From positions 1-32,791 of the forward strand of contig DASYUQ010000025.1 in assembly GCA_036001065.1 (NCBI GenBank): 32,791 nucleotides of DNA, written 5' to 3'. Of this stretch, positions 29,359 to 32,791 are shown in pieces (the stretch's first letter is position 1; the number at the start of each line of letters is the position of its first letter). The DNA is from Candidatus Methylomirabilota bacterium (GTDB taxonomy: Bacteria > Methylomirabilota > Methylomirabilia > Rokubacteriales > CSP1-6). Below the pieces are notes generated by a model that saw only the letters and a program-made list of their open reading frames with translations, had not been told where the DNA came from and searched no databases. A program made the translations under genes and the position numbers.

Positions 29359-30767
29359 TGAATCCCGAGGAGCTGATCTGGCGCTCCGCGCTGGAGCTCG
29401 TCGACCTCGTTCGGTCCAAGCAGCTCTCACCGGTCGAGATCACCGAGGCGGTGCTCGCGCGCATCGAGGCCCTCAATCCCCGCCTGAACGCCGTCTGCCT
29501 CGTGGCCCACGATGCCGCCCGCCGCGCCGCCCGGGAGGCCGAGATCGCCGTGGTCAAGCGTGAGCCGCTGGGGCCGCTACAGGGCGCGCCCGTCTCCATC
29601 AAGGACGTCATCTTCACGCGCGGCCTGCGCACGACCGGTGGCTCGCGCCTGTTCGCCGAGGTCGTGCCCGAGGAGGACGCGGTGGCGGTGGCGCGCCTGC
29701 GCGCGGCCGGGGCCGTCATCACGGGCAAGACCAACACGTCGGAGTTCGGCCACAAGGCCGTCACCGAGAACCCGCTGTTCGGGATCACGCGCAACCCCTG
29801 GAACCTCGAACTGACGCCGGGCGGCTCCAGCGGGGGCGCCGCGGCAGCGGTGGCCGCCGGCCTGGGGCCGCTCGGCCTCGGCACGGACGGGGGTGGATCC
29901 ATCCGCATTCCGGCCGCGTTCTGCGCGGTGTACGGCTTCAAGCCCTCCTGGGGACGCGTGCCTCAGCATCCGGGCTTTCCGGGCTGGGACTACGTCGGCT
30001 GCACGGGCCCCATCACGCGGACCGTGCGCGACGCCGCGCTCGTGCTCGACGTCATCGCCGGGGGGGACGATCGCGATCGCTACTCGCTGCCCCGCGAGGC
30101 GGGCTCCTATCTGGAGGCCTGCGACGAGGAGATCAAGGGCTTCCACGTCGCCTGGACCGCCGACCTCGGCTATGCGGCGGTCGACCCGCGCGTCCAGGCG
30201 GTCTGCGAGAACGCGGCGGCCGAGTTCGAGGCGCTCGGCTGTCACGTCGAGGTGGTGAATCCGGGCTGGGACAGTCCCGAGGAGGTCTTCGGCACGCTGA
30301 TCGCGGCGCAGTTCTACGCGCACTGGTCCGATCACCTTCCGGCCGCCGAGGCGCTGCTCGATCCGACGCTGGTGAAGCTCATCCGGCGCGGGGGCGCAAT
30401 CAGCGCGCGTGATTACCTCGTCGCCGCCGAGCGCGTGAAGGGCTACTGGAGCGAGGTGCAGGGTTTCCTGGCGCGCTTCGACCTGCTGCTCACGCCGACC
30501 GTCGCCGTGCCGCCGTTTGCCGCCGGTCAGGCGCCGCCGCGGGAGATCGCCGGCCAGGACGTCTCGGTGCTGGGCTGGATGCCTTTCACCTATCCGTTCA
30601 ATCTCACGGGCCAGCCCGCGGCCAGCGTGCCGGCGGGCTTCACGGACGACGGCTTGCCCGTCGGCCTGCAAATCATCGGGCGGCGCCACGCCGACCGGGC
30701 GGTGCTGGCCGCGTCGGCGGCCTACGAGACGGCGTGCCCGTGGAGTGAGCGGCGCCCGCCGCTGTGA
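29358..30767 (+). CDS. AS-family amidase (GatA-like)
   Basis: 469-aa amidase-signature hydrolase. The triad Lys82 (VSIKDV), Ser157/158 (GGSSGGA) and Ser181 (DGGGSIRIP) is complete. It lacks the N-terminal extension seen on the amidase at 15982 and the gatB/gatC neighbours expected for a Glu-tRNA amidotransferase, so it is likely a free amidase; the substrate is unknown. ATG 29358 is preferred to GTG 29355 because the ATG overlaps a mini-ORF stop. It overlaps the following membrane gene (GTGA). Confidence 0.93.
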   Translation: MNPEELIWRSALELVDLVRSKQLSPVEITEAVLARIEALNPRLNAVCLVAHDAARRAAREAEIAVVKREPLGPLQGAPVSIKDVIFTRGLRTTGGSRLFAEVVPEEDAVAVARLRAAGAVITGKTNTSEFGHKAVTENPLFGITRNPWNLELTPGGSSGGAAAAVAAGLGPLGLGTDGGGSIRIPAAFCAVYGFKPSWGRVPQHPGFPGWDYVGCTGPITRTVRDAALVLDVIAGGDDRDRYSLPREAGSYLEACDEEIKGFHVAWTADLGYAAVDPRVQAVCENAAAEFEALGCHVEVVNPGWDSPEEVFGTLIAAQFYAHWSDHLPAAEALLDPTLVKLIRRGGAISARDYLVAAERVKGYWSEVQGFLARFDLLLTPTVAVPPFAAGQAPPREIAGQDVSVLGWMPFTYPFNLTGQPAASVPAGFTDDGLPVGLQIIGRRHADRAVLAASAAYETACPWSERRPPL

Positions 30768-31519
30768 CCACGCCCGAGCCGCGGCACCGCCCGGGGCTGA
30801 CGCCGGTCGCGCGCTGGGCCCTGGTTTCCGTCTTTCTCGCCGCGGCCCTCGTTTTCGTCGTCTGGCTCGTCGTGACCGATGCCCCGAGCATCCGCCTGGT
30901 CGTCCGGCTCTACCGCGACAAGCAATTTCTCAAAGACACCGTCGCCTCGTGGGGGTGGCTGGCCCCCGTGGTCTTCGTCGTCATCCAGGCGCTCCAGGTG
31001 GTCGTCTCGCCCGTGCCCGGCGAGATGACCGGACCGGTGGGCGGGGCGCTGTTCGGCACGTGGTGGGGCCTGGTCTACTCGACGCTCGGCCTCACGATCG
31101 GGACGCTCTTCTGCTTCTGGGTGGGGCGCAAGTGGGGCGAGCCGCTCGTGCGGCCGTGGCTCAGCGAGCACAACTGGAACCGGCTGAACTTCATCCTCGA
31201 GGCCGAGGGCGCCATTCTCTGCTTCATCCTCTATCTCACGCCCGGCTTTCCCAAGGACATCATCTCGTACCTGTTCGGCATCAGCCCGATGCCGTTCTGG
31301 CTCTTCGCGCTCGTCTCCACCCTGGGCCGCCTGCCCGGCACGTGGATCTCGTCCTACTTCGGCGCCCACGTCGCCGAGCAGCAGTACGTGTACGCCGCGG
31401 TCTTCATCGCGCTGATCATGGCCACCTGCTTGCCCCTCTACTACTACCGGGATCGGATCATCAAGCGCTTCCATCGAAAGAGCGCGCCTCCGCAAAAGGT
31501 CCAGCGGAAAAGTCCTTGA
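30764..31519 (+). CDS. DedA/TVP38 (VTT domain) membrane protein
   Basis: 251-aa polytopic protein of the DedA/TMEM64 (SNARE-associated, VTT) superfamily. It has an N-terminal helix (ALVSVFLAAALVFVVWLVV), then WGWLAPVVFVVIQALQ and the family re-entrant segment MTGPVGGALFGTWWGLVYS with GTLFCFWVGRKWG, then YLTPGFPKDIISYLFG and GRLPGTWISSYFGA. Members act as lipid scramblases or transporters such as undecaprenyl-phosphate flippases; which applies here is open. GTG start overlaps the amidase stop. Its TGA lies within the -35 of the next promoter. Confidence 0.85.
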   Translation: MTTPEPRHRPGLTPVARWALVSVFLAAALVFVVWLVVTDAPSIRLVVRLYRDKQFLKDTVASWGWLAPVVFVVIQALQVVVSPVPGEMTGPVGGALFGTWWGLVYSTLGLTIGTLFCFWVGRKWGEPLVRPWLSEHNWNRLNFILEAEGAILCFILYLTPGFPKDIISYLFGISPMPFWLFALVSTLGRLPGTWISSYFGAHVAEQQYVYAAVFIALIMATCLPLYYYRDRIIKRFHRKSAPPQKVQRKSP

Positions 31520-31545
31520 CGCGGGTCGGCCGGCTCCGGTAGAGT
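31516..31545 (+). promoter_or_regulatory. Promoter of the DAHP synthase leader
   Basis: TTGACG (31516-31521), an 18-nt spacer and TAGAGT (31540-31545) make a plausible sigma-70-type promoter. The predicted start near 31552 falls only about 6 nt before the ATG of the leader peptide (31558), so the leader peptide mRNA would be almost leaderless. Confidence 0.5.
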
Positions 31546-31557
31546 GCGGACACGCTC

Positions 31558-31635
31558 ATGACGAACGCGCGCCGACGGCACTTCGGGTTCTTCTTTTATT
31601 ACTTCGCCGAGGTCCGCCCGGGCGCTCTGACCTAA
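31558..31635 (+). CDS. Phe/Tyr-rich leader peptide of the DAHP synthase gene
   Basis: A 25-codon ORF that is too short for ordinary gene callers. It encodes MTNARRRHFGFFFYYFAEV..., with five Phe and two Tyr within eight consecutive codons (codons 9-16; codon 10 is Gly). Such runs of codons for the end-product amino acids are the hallmark of attenuator leader peptides. It lies directly before a set of mutually exclusive hairpins and a T-rich terminator, upstream of a gene for the first enzyme of aromatic amino acid synthesis. No strong ribosome site is seen. Confidence 0.8.
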   Translation: MTNARRRHFGFFFYYFAEVRPGALT

Positions 31636-31718
31636 CCGAACAAGAGCCGCGGGCGGACCGAAAGCCCGCGGCGAGACGATCCAGGCCGCGGGCTCAATCC
31701 CGCGGCCTTTTGTCTTTT
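31611..31718 (+). promoter_or_regulatory. Transcription attenuator with five pairing segments
   Basis: Segments: A GGTCCGCCCG (31611-31620, inside the leader peptide), B GCCGCGGGCGGACC (31646-31659), C GCCCGCGGC (31664-31672), D GCCGCGGGC (31685-31693), E CCCGCGGCC (31699-31707), then TTTTGTCTTTT (31708-31718). A:B, B:C and C:D each pair perfectly over 9-10 bp; D:E is a perfect 9-bp stem (31684-31692 with 31699-31707) before the T-tract, i.e. an intrinsic terminator. B and D share the same 9-mer. A ribosome that stalls at the early Phe codons leaves A free, favouring A:B and C:D (read-through); a ribosome that reaches the stop covers A, favouring B:C and D:E (termination). The wiring is inference; the pairing is read from sequence. 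Confidence 0.75.
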
Positions 31719-31862
31719 GGGGATCACGGGAGATCGGTAACCGCCGCGCCGGGCCGGAAACCCGGAACGAGATGAGTCGACGTGCGGAGCCACCCGCACC
31801 TGCGGCAGGCCACCCACGGTAGAAGCCGTGCTGGCGGACCCCGCTACAAAGGAGAGACCGCG

Positions 31863-32791
31863 ATGATCATCGTGCTGAGGTCGGGATCGACGGACGCCGA
31901 GCTCGAAGATGTGTGCCAGCGCATCCGGCGGATGGGGTACACGCCGCACACGATCCGTGGCGAGCTGCGGACCGTGATCGGCGCGGTGGGCGACGACCGT
32001 GGCAAGGAGCGGCTCCGGAGCCTCGAATCGCTCGAGTGCGTGGAGCTGGTCCAGCCGATCCTGCAGCCGTTCAAGCTCGCCAGCCGGGAAGTGCGGAGCG
32101 AGGCGACGCGGGTGCGCGTGGGCGATGTCACGATCGGTGGCGACCGACTGGTGATCATGGCGGGCCCCTGCTCCGTGGAGTCGCGGGAGCAGTTGCTGGA
32201 GGTGGCGGGACGGGTGAAGGAGGCGGGCGCCACGATCTTGCGCGGCGGCGCGTTCAAGCCGCGCACCTCGCCGTACGCCTTCCAGGGCCTGGAAGAGGAG
32301 GGGCTGAAGCTCCTGGACGAGGCCAGACGCGAGACGGGCTTGCCGGTCGTGACCGAGGTGATGGAGCCGGACAAGGTCGACGTGGTGGCCGAGCACGCGG
32401 ACATCCTCCAGATCGGGGCCCGCAACGTGCAGAACTTCTCGTTGCTGCGGAGGGTCGCCGAGACGAAGAAGCCGGTGCTCCTCAAGCGCGGGATGTCGAC
32501 CTCGATCCAGGAGTGGCTGCTGTCGGCGGAGTACGTGCTGGCCGGCGGTAATCCGAACGTCATCCTGTGTGAGCGCGGCATCCGCACGTTCGAGACGGCC
32601 ACGCGGTTCACGCTCGATCTCAACGCCGTCCCGGTGGTCAAGAAGCTGTCGCACCTGCCCATCGTGGTCGACCCGTCGCACGGGACGGGGCACTGGGAAT
32701 ACGTGGAATCGATGGCCATGGCGGCCGTGGCGGCGGGCGCCGACGGCCTGATCATCGAGGTGCATCCGCGGCCCGCGGAGGCGCTGTCCGA
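31863..32791 (+). CDS. aroF: DAHP synthase, type I-beta (3' end off window)
   Basis: 3-deoxy-7-phosphoheptulonate synthase condenses phosphoenolpyruvate with erythrose 4-phosphate as the first shikimate step. About 309 codons are visible; roughly 30 more are beyond the edge. An N-terminal ferredoxin-like regulatory domain (residues about 1-75, [17 protein letters not shown]...) precedes the barrel, as in the Thermotoga-type enzymes feedback-inhibited by Tyr/Phe. Active-site motifs are [48 protein letters not shown] and [16 protein letters not shown] precedes the ATG by about 9 nt. The stretch 31719-31862 between terminator and start has only short hairpins (CCGGG/CCCGG, GTGCGG/CCGCAC). The symbol denotes the enzyme class and is not a claim of orthology. 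Confidence 0.93.
   Translation, partial: MIIVLRSGSTDAELEDVCQRIRRMGYTPHTIRGELRTVIGAVGDDRGKERLRSLESLECVELVQPILQPFKLASREVRSEATRVRVGDVTIGGDRLVIMAGPCSVESREQLLEVAGRVKEAGATILRGGAFKPRTSPYAFQGLEEEGLKLLDEARRETGLPVVTEVMEPDKVDVVAEHADILQIGARNVQNFSLLRRVAETKKPVLLKRGMSTSIQEWLLSAEYVLAGGNPNVILCERGIRTFETATRFTLDLNAVPVVKKLSHLPIVVDPSHGTGHWEYVESMAMAAVAAGADGLIIEVHPRPAEALS

Noticed and set aside
29300-29941. N-terminal extension of the 448-aa protein
   Set aside because: It runs antisense through the amidase gene and reads as shadow sequence.
31719-31862. Second riboswitch between the attenuator and DAHP synthase
   Set aside because: Only short 5-6-bp hairpins are present, with no known riboswitch core.
1-32791. 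CRISPR arrays, rRNA and tRNA genes
   Set aside because: No spaced direct-repeat series, rRNA core motif or cloverleaf was seen on reading; a covariance-model search would be decisive.

Overview
The window is high-GC bacterial chromosome with dense, strand-switching operons. It carries CoA-dependent acid catabolism, AS-family amidases, an NMT1-type transporter remnant, a type I-beta DAHP synthase, Kdp-like signalling and OmpA/lipoprotein envelope genes. That mix fits a soil or subsurface metagenome lineage such as Rokubacteria/Methylomirabilota or a deltaproteobacterium-like group. No rRNA, tRNA or other phylogenetic marker is present, so this is inference only.

Layout. 1-941: an IntI-type integron integrase running off the left edge, with a tandem repeat and a possible attI core behind it but no visible cassettes. 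1126-3292: a MmgE/PrpD protein and the collapsed remains of an ABC importer (ATPase N-terminus joined to substrate-binding-protein C-terminus). 3286-9447: a well-defined promoter and a tightly overlapping operon of two thiolase-fold proteins (both without the nucleophilic Cys), a DUF35 Zn-ribbon/OB protein, a crotonase, an acyl-CoA ligase and a cyclase-family hydrolase. 9444-9533: a MITE-like element inserted in the operon's last stop codon. 9534-13310: a loose patch with decayed genes, two lipoproteins, a broken Phd/YefM antitoxin, a single-domain response regulator and a 47-aa protein. 13311-15865: receiver protein coupled to GlgX. 15982-19980: amidase with an N-terminal extension, MetE-like enzyme, trypsin-like lipoprotein protease, DUF1344 protein. 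20080-24602: potassium block: KdpE, short KdpD, a small membrane protein and, divergently, a KimA-type K+ importer with a phased direct-repeat operator. 24712-25918: a Cys-rich small ORF that appears to start at ACG, then an OmpA-family lipoprotein with promoter and terminator. 25949-27906: Os1348/NHLP-like small protein, cyclic-nucleotide-binding protein and PqqD-like/M50 membrane protein whose HExxH reads HQxxH. 27953-29299: a 448-aa orphan. 29323-31519: mini-ORF, amidase, DedA-like protein. 31516-32791: promoter, Phe/Tyr-rich leader peptide, five-segment attenuator and DAHP synthase (3'-truncated).

How the parts work together. The 3394-9447 operon looks like activation of an organic acid to its CoA ester, hydration, and C-C cleavage by a thiolase-fold/DUF35 complex that is more likely a lyase than a true thiolase. 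The potassium block pairs Kdp-type sensing with KimA instead of KdpFABC. The right end shows classical attenuation logic for aromatic amino acid synthesis. The best candidates for undescribed biology are the Os1348-like/cNMP/HQxxH-M50 cassette, the Cys-less thiolase pair, and the Phe/Tyr leader-attenuator. Several start codons sit 6-12 nt after a -10-like hexamer, suggesting frequent leaderless or near-leaderless mRNAs.
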